A DNA stretch of 64,000 nucleotides from Frondihabitans sp. Leaf304 (lineage in GTDB: Bacteria > Actinomycetota > Actinomycetes > Actinomycetales > Microbacteriaceae), in NCBI RefSeq assembly GCF_001423105.1, contig NZ_LMNV01000002.1, positions 1,161,815-1,225,814 of the forward strand. The letters run 5' to 3'. This document shows positions 16,586 to 25,001 of the stretch, in pieces. The position numbers were made by a program, and so were the translations under genes. How positions within the stretch are numbered: position 1 is the first letter of the stretch; every line of letters begins with the position of its first letter. The notes beneath the pieces were generated by a model that saw only the letters and a list, made by a program, of their open reading frames with translations, searched no databases and was not told the DNA's origin.

Positions 16586-16605
16586 CGCGTGCCGAGAGGC
16601 ACGCG
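16586..16605. other. Perfect 8-bp hairpin with GAGA tetraloop
   Basis: CGCGTGCC (16586-16593) and GGCACGCG (16598-16605) enclose GAGA, a GNRA-type loop. It lies between the divergent pstC and small membrane-protein genes, so it may belong to a leader or be an operator. Confidence 0.45.
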
Positions 16606-16658
16606 CCCGGCTCGCCGCAGGCCCGCGCGGTGAAAGCTAATTTGAGCGTCAATCGATT

Positions 16659-16664
16659 TAGGCT
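16659..16664 (+). promoter_or_regulatory. -10 element TAGGCT for a leaderless transcript
   Basis: TAGGCT ends 6 bases before the ATG at 16671, the spacing known for leaderless actinobacterial mRNAs, and no ribosome-binding site precedes that ATG. No convincing -35 is seen. Confidence 0.45.
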
Positions 16665-16670
16665 CTGGGC

Positions 16671-16910
16671 ATGGAACACCGGCGCAACCCGTACTCGACC
16701 GTGCTCATGGTCTTCGCCCTTCTCGGCTTGGTCGGAGGTGGCGCACTGCTGGTCATCGCCGGGCTTGCGAGCACCGACAACGTCGCGGCCCAGCTCCTTC
16801 TCAGCTCGATTGGCCTCGTGTCGCTGGGTATCGGGGCACTCTTCTTCATTCTCTGGCTGGCGGTCAGCGCCATCGCGTGGGCCATCTTCGCGGCGGCCAC
16901 TCGCCTCTAG
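16671..16910 (+). CDS. Small membrane protein, unknown function
   Basis: A 79-residue protein with two hydrophobic helices (about 11-32 and 41-75) and a short basic N-terminus (MEHRRNPYS). I do not recognise a family. Codon use fits the surroundings and the gene has a plausible leaderless promoter. It is transcribed away from pstC. Function cannot be inferred. Confidence 0.6.
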   Translation: MEHRRNPYSTVLMVFALLGLVGGGALLVIAGLASTDNVAAQLLLSSIGLVSLGIGALFFILWLAVSAIAWAIFAAATRL

Positions 16911-17250
16911 GCGACCGGGCGCGCTAGACCCTCGGGTTCGGCGTCCGCGGCGGCCCTAGGCCCGTCGCCGTGGCCGACCGCGAGGGTCTGTGCCGGATCC
17001 TTGCTCGCAATCCGGCTGCGGCGCCCGGGCCTTCACCCTACGAATTCGGGCAAATGGGCCGCCTTCGAGCCGCCAAGCCCGGTTTTCGCATGCTGAGGGC
17101 CCGCGTCTCTGGCGGGGCCCAGCGCATCCCCGCCTCCCGCGTCTCCGCGGCGAGCGAAGCGATGCCGCAGCGGCGAGAGCCGCCAGACAGGCACGAACAC
17201 CGACATCGGGGAGCGCCCCGAAGGGGCTGCGAACACGGTACAGGGAGGTG
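16911..17250. other. Intergenic stretch without a recognised gene
   Basis: About 340 bp between the small membrane-protein gene and tRNA-Thr. Apart from a short hairpin near 17215 I see no gene, repeat family or promoter that can be defended; the open frames here lack starts with ribosome sites and run into the tRNA. Confidence 0.5.
17215..17227 (-). terminator. Short hairpin downstream of tRNA-Thr
   Basis: GCCCC (17215-17219) and GGGGC (17223-17227) form a 5-bp stem about 24 bases past the tRNA 3' end on the minus strand. There is no U-run, so termination is uncertain. Confidence 0.35.
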
Positions 17251-17323
17251 AGCCGCCTGTCGGAATCGAACCGACGACCTTCTCATTACGAGTGAGACGC
17301 TCTACCGACTGAGCTAAGGCGGC
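17251..17323 (-). tRNA. tRNA-Thr (anticodon CGT)
   Basis: The minus strand folds as a complete tRNA: acceptor GCCGCCT with AGGCGGC, D-arm with TAGCTCAGTCGGTAGAGC, anticodon loop CTCGTAA giving CGT, and T-arm with GGTTCGATTCC. The length is 73 bases and CCA is not encoded. Identity threonine follows from the anticodon. Confidence 0.95.
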
Positions 17324-17362
17324 GTGGTTTCGGGGGTTAGCCCGAACGCACAGTCAGATACA

Positions 17363-18031
17363 TTACCCGATCGCGGGGCTCTGCCGTGACCACAGGGTGC
17401 CGAGGGCTTGGAAGCTCGCGTCGAGTTGCGCGCGGAGGCTCTTTTCGGGGTTGTCGTCGCGCGCCGGGGTGACTGCGGGGTCGATCCAGGCGGTCCAGGC
17501 GTGGCGGAGGGTCGCCATGACGACGAGGGAGGCGAGGCCCGCTTCTGCCCGGAGCGCCGCAGGGTCGGCGGCGAGGCTCGGGTCGTCGACGGCGAAGCGG
17601 CGTTCGAGGAGGTCGAGCAGCTGCGCTTCGAATTCGTGCAACCCGGCACTGCGCCGTGCGAAGAGCTCGGGGTGGTCGCGGAGCACGGCTCGGCGCCAGT
17701 GCACGAGCTCGCGGTCGGTGACGAGCACCTCCATGGCGCGCTCGACGAGGTCGACGAGGTCGGCCAGCAGGCGGTCGCGCCCTCCCCCGGCGACGAAGTG
17801 GTCGATCTCGGGCCCGTCGGGGATGTGCGGCGGGTCGCCGACGACCGCTTCTTCTTTCGAGGGGAAGTAGTTGAAGAAGGTGCGCGGCGACACGTCGGCC
17901 TCCCGACCGATCATGTCGACGGTGACGGCGTCGTAGCCGTTGTCGCGGACGAGTCGCAGCACTGCGACCTGGATGGCTCGACGTGTCGCGAGTCGTTTAC
18001 GTTCGCGGAGTCCGGGTTGTGCTTCGGGCAT
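17363..18031 (-). CDS. TetR/AcrR-family transcriptional regulator
   Basis: A 222-residue DNA-binding repressor. The N-terminal helix-turn-helix is typical: RLATRRAIQVAVLRLVRDNG, then VTVDMIGREADVSPRTFFNYFPSKEEA (about 37-63), which holds the TetR signature FFNYFPSKE. The C-terminal ligand domain is not diagnostic. The ATG at 18031 lies 14 bp after the holB stop, so it may ride at the end of topA-tmk-holB transcription or have its own promoter. No obvious target gene such as an efflux pump is adjacent. Confidence 0.92.
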   Translation of the reverse strand: MPEAQPGLRERKRLATRRAIQVAVLRLVRDNGYDAVTVDMIGREADVSPRTFFNYFPSKEEAVVGDPPHIPDGPEIDHFVAGGGRDRLLADLVDLVERAMEVLVTDRELVHWRRAVLRDHPELFARRSAGLHEFEAQLLDLLERRFAVDDPSLAADPAALRAEAGLASLVVMATLRHAWTAWIDPAVTPARDDNPEKSLRAQLDASFQALGTLWSRQSPAIG

Positions 18032-18045
18032 GTGCCTATCTTTGC

Positions 18046-19194
18046 TTACCGGACGGCGTGGCGGCTGACAGCGATCAGCATGGCCTCGAGCACGAGAGCC
18101 GGCGACACGTTGCGGTCGACCCGGGTGCGGGCCGTACTGATCGCATCGAGCACCTTGAGGGTGGTCGCCGGGGTCGAGGCTCCGGCGGCGCTTTCGAGGG
18201 CCGGGCGGATGCTGTCGTTGATCGGCTCCCCCGCGGCTCCGAGCTGCAGCAGCAGCACGTCGCGGTAGAGCGAGAGCAAATCGACAAGGATCCGGTCGAG
18301 CCCGTCGTGCAGCCCCCGTTTTGCGCGACGCTTCTGGTCGTCTTCCATCGCCCGCAGCTGTGCGCGCAGTGCTGGCGGCACTGTGCCGCCCTCGGCGACG
18401 CCGAGCGATCGGAGTGCCGCTTTGCGTTCTTCTTCGTCGTGCTCGGCCGTGAACGATTTGGCGTCTTCGCCGGCGACCGCGAGAAGGGTCGCCGCGGCGA
18501 TCACGGCGTCGGAGGTCGACCGGATCGAGAGGGCTGTCTCGAGGGTCTGGCGGCGACGGGCACGCGCTTCAGGATCCGTGGCCAGACGCCGCGCCATCCC
18601 GATGTGGCTTTGGGCCTCCCGGGCGGCCACGACCGCCGTCTCGGGGTCGACGCCGTCTCGGTCGCGAAGCAGCGCCGCCACGTCGTCGATGGAGGGCACG
18701 CGCAGGCCGAGGCTCCGGACCCGTGACCGGATGGTCGGCAGCAGGTCGGCCTCGCTCGGGGCACAGAGGATCCACACGGTCGACACGGGTGGCTCTTCGA
18801 GCGCTTTGAGCAGCACGTTCGACGAGTGCTCGCTCATGCGGTCGGCGTCTTCAACGACGACGACGCGGTAGCGGCCGACGCTCGGCGAGTAGTACGACGC
18901 TTTGACGAGTTCGCGCACCTGGTCGATGGTGATGATGACGAGCTCGGTGGCGAGCACAGCCAGGTCGGGGTGCGAGCGAGCCTGCACCTGCCGCAGAGTC
19001 GCGTCTTCGTCGTCGGGGCCCCGGGAGAGGAGCGCCGCCGCGAAGGCGTAGGCGAGGTTGGAGCGGCCGGATCCTGGGGGGCCCGTGATCAACCAGGAGT
19101 GCGCCATGGCCCGGTTGCCCGGATCGTGGCTGGCTGCGGCCTGCAGCGTGCGGATGGCCTCGTTTTGGCCGGTGAGGTTGCTCCAGACGCCCAT
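18046..19194 (-). CDS. holB: DNA polymerase III subunit delta'
   Basis: Clamp-loader subunit that, with tau/gamma and delta, opens the sliding clamp. The 382 residues carry an AAA+ P-loop variant ITGPPGSGRSNLA (36-48), where the usual GKT is GRS, as expected for delta', which does not hydrolyse ATP. The sensor region is VVVVEDADRMSEHSSNVLLKALEEPP with the conserved LLKxLEEPP. The start ATG at 19194 is one base after the tmk stop; the longer frame upstream overlaps tmk and is rejected. The order topA-tmk-holB is conserved in actinobacteria. Confidence 0.93.
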   Translation of the reverse strand: MGVWSNLTGQNEAIRTLQAAASHDPGNRAMAHSWLITGPPGSGRSNLAYAFAAALLSRGPDDEDATLRQVQARSHPDLAVLATELVIITIDQVRELVKASYYSPSVGRYRVVVVEDADRMSEHSSNVLLKALEEPPVSTVWILCAPSEADLLPTIRSRVRSLGLRVPSIDDVAALLRDRDGVDPETAVVAAREAQSHIGMARRLATDPEARARRRQTLETALSIRSTSDAVIAAATLLAVAGEDAKSFTAEHDEEERKAALRSLGVAEGGTVPPALRAQLRAMEDDQKRRAKRGLHDGLDRILVDLLSLYRDVLLLQLGAAGEPINDSIRPALESAAGASTPATTLKVLDAISTARTRVDRNVSPALVLEAMLIAVSRHAVR

Positions 19195-19195
19195 G

Positions 19196-19816
19196 TCAGC
19201 CGAGCAGCTCTCTGACTCGGTCGCCGATGGCGCGGGCGATGTCGGCGCGGTCAAGGGACGCGTTGAGCACGAGGAAGCGGTCGGGTTCGGCCGCGGCGAG
19301 GTCGAGGAAGGCGTGGCGGACTCGCGCGTGGAAGTCGGCGGCCTCCGCCTCGAGCCGGTCGTATTCGGTGCGCGACGAGTCGAGGCGCGATCGGCTCGCG
19401 GTCTCGTCGAGGTCGAGCAGCACGGTGAGGTCGGGCAGGAGCCCCTCGACGGCCCACAGCGACAGGTCACGGACCTCGTCGGCTCCGAGCACACGGCCGG
19501 CCCCCTGGTAGGCGACGGAGGAGTCGAGGTACCGGTCTTGGAGGACGACCTCGCCGCGATCGAGTGCCGGCCGGACGACGGTGTCCACGTGGTGAGCGCG
19601 ATCGGCGGCGTAGAGGAGGGCTTCGGCGCGCGGGGCAATGTGGCCGCGTCGGTGGAGCACCATCGAGCGGATCTCACCGCCGAGGTCGGTGCCGCCGGGT
19701 TCGCGGGTGCGGACGACGGTGTACCCGGCCCCGGTGAGAGACGCCTCGAGGAGGGCGGCCTGGGTCGATTTGCCGACCCCGTCGCCCCCCTCCAGTGTGA
19801 TGAAGAGACCCGCCAC
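19196..19816 (-). CDS. tmk: Thymidylate kinase
   Basis: Phosphorylates dTMP to dTDP for DNA synthesis. The 206 residues are the normal length, with P-loop LEGGDGVGKSTQ (8-19), the DR(E/Y)H-like REPGGTDLG motif (near 37-45) and LID-region residues after RYLDSSVAYQGAGR. The GTG start shares one base with the topA stop TAG (TAGTG), and holB follows after one base. Confidence 0.95.
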   Translation of the reverse strand: MAGLFITLEGGDGVGKSTQAALLEASLTGAGYTVVRTREPGGTDLGGEIRSMVLHRRGHIAPRAEALLYAADRAHHVDTVVRPALDRGEVVLQDRYLDSSVAYQGAGRVLGADEVRDLSLWAVEGLLPDLTVLLDLDETASRSRLDSSRTEYDRLEAEAADFHARVRHAFLDLAAAEPDRFLVLNASLDRADIARAIGDRVRELLG

Positions 19817-22791
19817 TAGTCAGACTCGGTGGTCTTTGCCGCCGCCGGCTTTTTCGCCGCGGCGGTTTTAGCAGCCGTCGTCTTCGTGGCTGTCGTCTTT
19901 GCAGCGGTCGTCTTGGCAGCCGACGTCTTCGCGGCCGGCTTCTTGGCTGCGGGCTTCTTCGCCGCGGGCTTCTTGGCGGGTGCCTTCTTCGCCGGGGCCT
20001 TCTTGACCGCGGGCCCCTTGGCGCGCTTGTCGGCGATCAGCTGAACGGCGCGATCGAAGTCGACCTCTTCGACGGTCTCGCCGCGCGGGATCGTCGCATT
20101 GGTCTCACCGTCCGTGACGTAGGCACCGAAGCGACCGTCTTTGATCTTGATCGCCTTGCCGCTCACCGGGTCGGGTGCCTCGAACTCCTTCAGGGCGCTG
20201 GAGGCACGCTTCGCTCCGTACTTGGGCTGCGCGTAGAGCTCGAGCGCACCCGCGAGGTCGATGTCGAAGATCTGGTCTTCGCTCGTGAGCGACCGGGTGT
20301 CGGTGCCCTTCTTGAGGTAGGGGCCGTAGCGGCCGTTCTGAGCCTGGATCTCGTCGCCTGACTCCGGGTCGAGACCCACGGTGCGAGGCAGGTCGAGCAG
20401 GCGCAGGGCGGTGGCGAGGTCGATCGAGTCGACGTCCATCGACTTGAACAGCGAGGCGGTCCGCTCCTTCGGCAGGGCGGCCTTCTTCGGCGTCTTCTTG
20501 GCGGGCGCCTTCTTGGCCGGGGCCTTCGCCGTGGTCGCACCGGCGGCAGCAGCCGTCTCGGTGGCAGCGGCGGTCGCGGAAGTGTCGGTCTCGGGTGCGC
20601 TCTCGAGCACCTCGCCGGTGGCCGCGTCGACGGCGGGCTCCGCCTCGGGCACCTCGGGGGTGCGCTCGGTCACGTAGGGGCCGAAGCGGCCGTCTTTCGC
20701 CAGCACCTCTTTGCCCGTCTCGGGGTTGAGGCCGAGCACCCGGTCGCCGACGACGGGAGCGTCGATGAGCTCGCGGGCACGCTGCGGTGTCAGCTCGTCG
20801 GGAGCGAGGTCTTCGGGCACGTTGACGCGACGCGGGGTCTCGGGGTCGTCGCTCGGAGTCTCGAGGTAGGGCCCGTAGCGACCGATGCGCAACGTCAACC
20901 CTTCGCCGAGAGCGATCGAGTTGATCTCACGCGCGTCGATCTCGCCGAGGTTGTCGATCACCTTGCGGAGGCCGCGGTGCGACTCGTTGCCGAAGTAGAA
21001 CCCGTTGAGCCAGTCGACGCGGTCGGCCTCTCCGCCGGCGATGAGGTCGAGGTCGTCTTCCATGCCCGCGGTGAAGTCGTACTCGACGAGGTCGCCGAAG
21101 TACTCCTCGAGTAACCGGACCACGGAGAAGGCGATCCAGTTCGGAACGAGTGCGGTGCCCCGGGGAGTCACGTAACCACGGTCGACGATGGTCGACATGA
21201 TGGCCGCGTAGGTCGAGGGGCGCCCGATACCGAGCTCTTCGAGCGTCTTGACGAGGCTCGCCTCGGTGTAGCGCGGGGGTGCCGACGTGTCGTGACCCTT
21301 GGCTTCGACGTCGTCGATGGAGAGCTTCTGGCCCTCTTTCAGCACGGGGAGCTTGGCGTCGTCTTTCGAGGCGTCAGTGGAATGACGGTCTTCGTCTCGC
21401 CCCTCCTCGTAGGCCGCGAGGAAGCCGCGGAAGGTGATGACGGTGCCGGTCGCGACGAACTCGGCGATCGTGCCCTTCGGGCCGGAGCTGGCGATACCGG
21501 TGACGGGCGCCTCGGTCGTTGCCGCGACCACCACGGAGGCGGTGGAGCCCTTCGCGTCGGCCATCTGCGAGGCGACCGTGCGCTTCCAGATCAGGTCGTA
21601 GAGCTTCCAGTCGTTGCCACGGAGTGTGCCCTCGAGCTGCTGCGGCGTCTTGAAGGTGTCTCCCGAGGGGCGGATGGCCTCGTGGGCCTCCTGCGCGTTC
21701 TTGCTCTTGCCGGTGTAGAGGCGCGGCTTCTCGGGGATCGTGTCGGCCCCGTAGAGAGACGAGGCCTGGTTGCGTGCCGCAGTGATCGCCTGCTGCGAGA
21801 GCGACGGCGAGTCGGTTCGCATGTAGGTGATGTAGCCGTTCTCGTAGAGAGACTGCGCCACGCTCATGGTCTGGCGGGCCGAGAAGCGAAGCTTGCGGGC
21901 GGCCTCCTGCTGCAGGGTCGAAGTCGTGAACGGGGCAGCGGGGCGACGCGTGTACGGCTTCGCCTCAACCGAGCGGACGACCACGTCGACGCCGGGAGCG
22001 TAAAGGGCCGCGGCGAGCGCCTGAGCTGCATCGGCATCGAGGGCCACTGCCTCGCCCTTGAGGTTTCCGCGGTCGTCATAGTCGCGGCCGGTGGCGATCC
22101 GGCTGCCGTCGACCCGCACCAGGCGGGCCGGGAAGGGCGAGCGCTCTTCGGTGGGGCTGAAGATGCCGGAGAGATCCCAGTAGCTGGCCGAGACGAACGC
22201 GAGGCGTTCGCGCTCGCGGTCGACGACGAGACGGGTGGCGGCCGACTGCACACGACCGGCGGAGAGACCCGGCCCGACCTTGCGCCAGAGAACGGGCGAG
22301 ACCTCGTAGCCGTAGAGACGGTCGAGAATGCGGCGCGTCTCCTGGGCGTCGACGAGAGCCGTGTCGAGCTCGCGGGTGTTCTCCTGGGCCTTCTGGATCG
22401 CATCTTTGGTGATCTCGTGGAAGACCATGCGCTTGACGGGAACCTTGGGCTTGAGCTCTTGCAGGAGGTGCCACGCGATGGCCTCGCCCTCGCGATCCTC
22501 ATCAGTGGCGAGGTAGAGCTCGTCGGCGCCCTTGAGCGCGCGTTTGAGGTCGGCGACCGTCTTCTTCTTCGCGTCGGAGACCACGTAGTAGGGCTCGAAG
22601 CCGTTCTCGACGTCGACGGAGAACTTGCCGAGCGAGCCCTTCTTCTTGTCGGCGGGGAGGTTCTTGGGCTCGACGAGGTCGCGAATGTGGCCGACGGAGG
22701 CGAGCACTTCGTAGTCACTGCCCAAATACTGACCGATCGTCTTGGCCTTGGCGGGCGACTCGACGATTACCAGTTTCTTCGTGCCTGGCAC
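19816..22791 (-). CDS. topA: DNA topoisomerase I
   Basis: Type IA topoisomerase that relaxes negative supercoils. The 991 residues start with a Toprim domain (KKLVIVESPAKAKTI, 5-19; acidic cluster TDEDREGE, 96-103). The active tyrosine is Tyr323 in GYITYMRTDSPS. Four or more C-terminal TopA repeats with GRFGPYV or GRYGPYL cores follow (for example after 700), interrupted by an Ala/Thr/Lys linker, and a Lys/Ala-rich tail of about 65 residues ends the protein. Zinc fingers are absent, as usual in actinobacteria, where the basic tail aids processivity. The GTG at 22791 has AAGGAG 4 bases upstream; the longer frame upstream is not coding. Confidence 0.96.
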   Translation of the reverse strand: MPGTKKLVIVESPAKAKTIGQYLGSDYEVLASVGHIRDLVEPKNLPADKKKGSLGKFSVDVENGFEPYYVVSDAKKKTVADLKRALKGADELYLATDEDREGEAIAWHLLQELKPKVPVKRMVFHEITKDAIQKAQENTRELDTALVDAQETRRILDRLYGYEVSPVLWRKVGPGLSAGRVQSAATRLVVDRERERLAFVSASYWDLSGIFSPTEERSPFPARLVRVDGSRIATGRDYDDRGNLKGEAVALDADAAQALAAALYAPGVDVVVRSVEAKPYTRRPAAPFTTSTLQQEAARKLRFSARQTMSVAQSLYENGYITYMRTDSPSLSQQAITAARNQASSLYGADTIPEKPRLYTGKSKNAQEAHEAIRPSGDTFKTPQQLEGTLRGNDWKLYDLIWKRTVASQMADAKGSTASVVVAATTEAPVTGIASSGPKGTIAEFVATGTVITFRGFLAAYEEGRDEDRHSTDASKDDAKLPVLKEGQKLSIDDVEAKGHDTSAPPRYTEASLVKTLEELGIGRPSTYAAIMSTIVDRGYVTPRGTALVPNWIAFSVVRLLEEYFGDLVEYDFTAGMEDDLDLIAGGEADRVDWLNGFYFGNESHRGLRKVIDNLGEIDAREINSIALGEGLTLRIGRYGPYLETPSDDPETPRRVNVPEDLAPDELTPQRARELIDAPVVGDRVLGLNPETGKEVLAKDGRFGPYVTERTPEVPEAEPAVDAATGEVLESAPETDTSATAAATETAAAAGATTAKAPAKKAPAKKTPKKAALPKERTASLFKSMDVDSIDLATALRLLDLPRTVGLDPESGDEIQAQNGRYGPYLKKGTDTRSLTSEDQIFDIDLAGALELYAQPKYGAKRASSALKEFEAPDPVSGKAIKIKDGRFGAYVTDGETNATIPRGETVEEVDFDRAVQLIADKRAKGPAVKKAPAKKAPAKKPAAKKPAAKKPAAKTSAAKTTAAKTTATKTTAAKTAAAKKPAAAKTTESD

Positions 22792-22952
22792 GGGACTCCT
22801 TGAATGGTGGAACAGAAGGACTGCCTGCAAACGGTGCAGACGGCTTGGAGACGCGGTGTCGGCCTGGTTGGGCCCACGTCGTTCGCGATGCGCGACGGCC
22901 TCGTCGCCTGCCGATCCGAGAGATCGAGCGAGTCGCCGCATCCGACAGCCAC

Positions 22953-22958
22953 ACCATA
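22953..22958 (-). promoter_or_regulatory. Candidate -10 element for topA
   Basis: TATGGT on the minus strand lies about 160 bp before the topA start in the only non-coding gap available. The -35 region is poor. This is a weak call. Confidence 0.3.
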
Positions 22959-22984
22959 CACACCTACTGCCGGGGTCTTGCTCC

Positions 22985-23374
22985 TCATTTCTTGGAGCCG
23001 ACCATGGGCGCGCCGAGAGAACCGGGTGGCTGACCGGCCGTCGCGACCGCGGCGAGAGGCACCAGCCCCACCCCGCGCGACACGCGCACGGTGACCGTGT
23101 CGCCCTCCACTTGACAGGCATCGAGCCCGGCCGCCTGAGCCTCGGCGAGCGCCGAAGCGGCGTCGCACGGCGGCCCCGCGCGAAGGCCCACGGCGGCGTC
23201 GGCAGCCGCGAGGGCGGCCGAGTCGGCGGTCGCCGCGAGGGCGTGTCGCGCCACGAGCAAAGCGCCTGAGGCCACCACCCCCTGCACGAGGAGGGTCGCC
23301 GCGGCGATCGCCCCCGCGAGCACGACCGAGACGCTGCCGCGCGCGTCGGCCCACCCCGAGAACGAGCACTGCAT
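22985..23374 (-). CDS. TadE-like secretion-neighbourhood protein (Rv3654c type)
   Basis: A 129-residue protein with the pattern WADARGSVSVVLAGAIAAATLLV: a charged ARGS motif before one hydrophobic helix, then an Ala-rich segment and a Cys-Cys-containing exported domain. This matches the actinobacterial helicase/secretion-neighbourhood TadE-like family found at the end of Tad loci. The start is uncertain: ATG 23374 is used because it precedes the motif closely, but a GTG at 23419, 4 bases after the tadE stop, is equally possible. No ribosome site is clear for either. It is the last gene of the Tad locus and is followed by topA after about 190 bp. Confidence 0.7.
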   Translation of the reverse strand: MQCSFSGWADARGSVSVVLAGAIAAATLLVQGVVASGALLVARHALAATADSAALAAADAAVGLRAGPPCDAASALAEAQAAGLDACQVEGDTVTVRVSRGVGLVPLAAVATAGQPPGSLGAPMVGSKK

Positions 23375-23423
23375 ATAAGCGGAACGAACCGGGCGCGCCG
23401 CGACCTTCGCGAGCAGCACCGCG

Positions 23424-23732
23424 CTAGAGGCCGCCACCAGGAGCACAGCTTCTAGCTGAGAGGTCGACGCCACTCGTCAACCAGCCGAGAGCGACGGTGC
23501 GGCCGAGCCGAACGCACACGGGATCGTCGCCCGCGACCTCGACCCGTGACCCGGGCACGAGCCGTTGCGCGAGGGCACCCGGGTCGTCACCACGACCGGC
23601 TGCGCGGGCCGCGGCGCCTGCCGCATCGGCGAGCCTCATCGACTCCCCCGCCGCGCCGACCGCCGCCACGGCGACGCCGATCATGACGGCGACCGCTGGC
23701 GCCACGAGCGCGAACTCGATCGTCGCGCTCAC
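23424..23732 (-). CDS. TadE-family pilus-assembly pseudopilin
   Basis: A 102-residue protein starting with SATIEFALVAPAVAVMIGVAVA, the TadE signature: a prepilin-peptidase-type Glu (EFALV) at the head of a single hydrophobic helix. The C-terminal part has two cysteines (VCVRLG, ARSCAPG) that could form a disulphide outside the cell. The GTG start overlaps the preceding Flp-like gene stop by 4 bp (GTGA). TadE proteins are minor pseudopilins of Flp-type pili or secretion machines. Confidence 0.85.
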   Translation of the reverse strand: MSATIEFALVAPAVAVMIGVAVAAVGAAGESMRLADAAGAAARAAGRGDDPGALAQRLVPGSRVEVAGDDPVCVRLGRTVALGWLTSGVDLSARSCAPGGGL

Positions 23733-23956
23733 GCGACCGTCAGCGCTTTCTGCACGAGGTCGGTCAGCATGGCCTGCACCTGACCCGAGCGCACGATCGA
23801 CACGAGCACGCCCGCGAATGCGACGCCGGCCATGATCACGACCGCGTACTCGGCGGTCGCGGCACCCGTGTCGTCGGCGAGATCGATCCGCCGTAAAGCA
23901 GCTCGACCCCGCGAGAAGTGGAGGGCAACAGAAGAAGGAAGAGGAGGAATGAGCAC
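23729..23956 (-). CDS. Flp-pilin-like DUF4244 protein
   Basis: A 75-residue protein with DDTGAATAEYAVVIMAGVAFAGVLVSIV: the small-residue stretch, then AEYAVV at the start of a single helix, is the hallmark of Flp/DUF4244 pilins. The GTG at 23956 has AAAGGA 7 bases upstream. It is presumably the major subunit processed and assembled by the TadA machine. Its 4-bp overlap with tadE supports coordinate expression. Confidence 0.82.
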   Translation of the reverse strand: MLIPPLPSSVALHFSRGRAALRRIDLADDTGAATAEYAVVIMAGVAFAGVLVSIVRSGQVQAMLTDLVQKALTVA

Positions 23957-24038
23957 GGATGTCCTTTCGTCGGTGACTCCAGCCTGATCGAGGCGGGGGC
24001 AGGATCCGGCTGCTCCGGTCGACGAGGTGGAGAACCCG

Positions 24039-25001
24039 TCACCCGATCGGCCCTGTGGAGGCGAGGAGCGCCACCATCAGCGGCACGACTCCGACCAGGA
24101 GGAACGCCGGCAAGATGCACACGCCGAGCGGCAGCATGAGTCGAACGCCCAGCCGCTCGCTGGCCTCTTCGGCCCTTGCGCGTGAGTCGCGCCTCAGCTC
24201 GTCGGCGGCCGACCGGAGCAGCCCTCCCGCCGGCACCCCCGCGTTCTCCGACAGGGTGACCAGCGCATCGATCTCGGCCGCAGCGGTGGGGATCGTGAGC
24301 CCCGCGCAGTGCCGCTCGAGCGCCGCGCTCACCCGGGCCCGGGCCTCTCCCCAGGCGCCGCCACCCTGCATCGCCAGCGCGATCAGCTCGAGGTCGAGCC
24401 CGGGAATCCCGTCGGGCGGCGCCGCAGCGGAGAGCAGCCGCCTGTTCCACGCCCGGGCCGCCAGCACGAGGGCACCGGCCCCACCCACACAGACCCAGCC
24501 GATGGACGTCAGGGCCAGCACCCGCACCGTATCGATTCCGAGCCCCAAAGCGACGAGGATCCCGAACGCCGGCAGAGCGAGCACGATCCGTGCCGTCGCC
24601 ACCGGCCCGCTGGCAGCGACTCGGGCATCTCGACGGGCTTGCACGAGCACCCGCGCCGACTCGGCGCTCGACCGCAGGCAGTGCGCGAGCGGGGCGCCGG
24701 AGGCTTCCGCGACCTCCCACGCCGCCGCGGCCTGCAGCCACTGCGCGCGAGCGACCACCGGTGCGCGCGCGTCGGACCACGCGGAGGAGATCGCCGCCGA
24801 GCCGACGAGCCCGCGGCGGAGGGAGTCGGCGGTGAGCGCCAGGATCCTGCGCTCGTCCGGTTCGAGAGTCGACTCGGCCAGGTGCCTCCACGCGGCGGCC
24901 GGTGCGATCCCCGCCTCGAGCAGTACTGCGAGCCTCTCGAGCGACCGCACGGCCGACGCCCCGGACGTCGATGAACCGGGGCCATGTGCGCGACGACTCA
25001 C
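24039..25001 (-). CDS. Tad/type II secretion F-type membrane protein
   Basis: The 320 residues form a TadB/TadC-like platform protein: GspF-type helical regions around residues 22-120 and 215-285, with hydrophobic segments at about 133-153, 160-182 and 290-315. Most Tad systems have two such proteins (TadB and TadC); here only one gene of this type is present, so it either acts alone as a homodimer or represents a fusion/shortened form. The GTG start overlaps the tadA stop by 4 bp. It anchors the TadA ATPase at the membrane (family knowledge). Confidence 0.82.
   Translation of the reverse strand: MSRRAHGPGSSTSGASAVRSLERLAVLLEAGIAPAAAWRHLAESTLEPDERRILALTADSLRRGLVGSAAISSAWSDARAPVVARAQWLQAAAAWEVAEASGAPLAHCLRSSAESARVLVQARRDARVAASGPVATARIVLALPAFGILVALGLGIDTVRVLALTSIGWVCVGGAGALVLAARAWNRRLLSAAAPPDGIPGLDLELIALAMQGGGAWGEARARVSAALERHCAGLTIPTAAAEIDALVTLSENAGVPAGGLLRSAADELRRDSRARAEEASERLGVRLMLPLGVCILPAFLLVGVVPLMVALLASTGPIG

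Noticed and set aside
22792-23121. Upstream extension of the topA frame
   Set aside because: The family start motif KKLVIVESPAKAK follows directly after the GTG at 22791, which has a good ribosome site; the extension is not conserved-looking.
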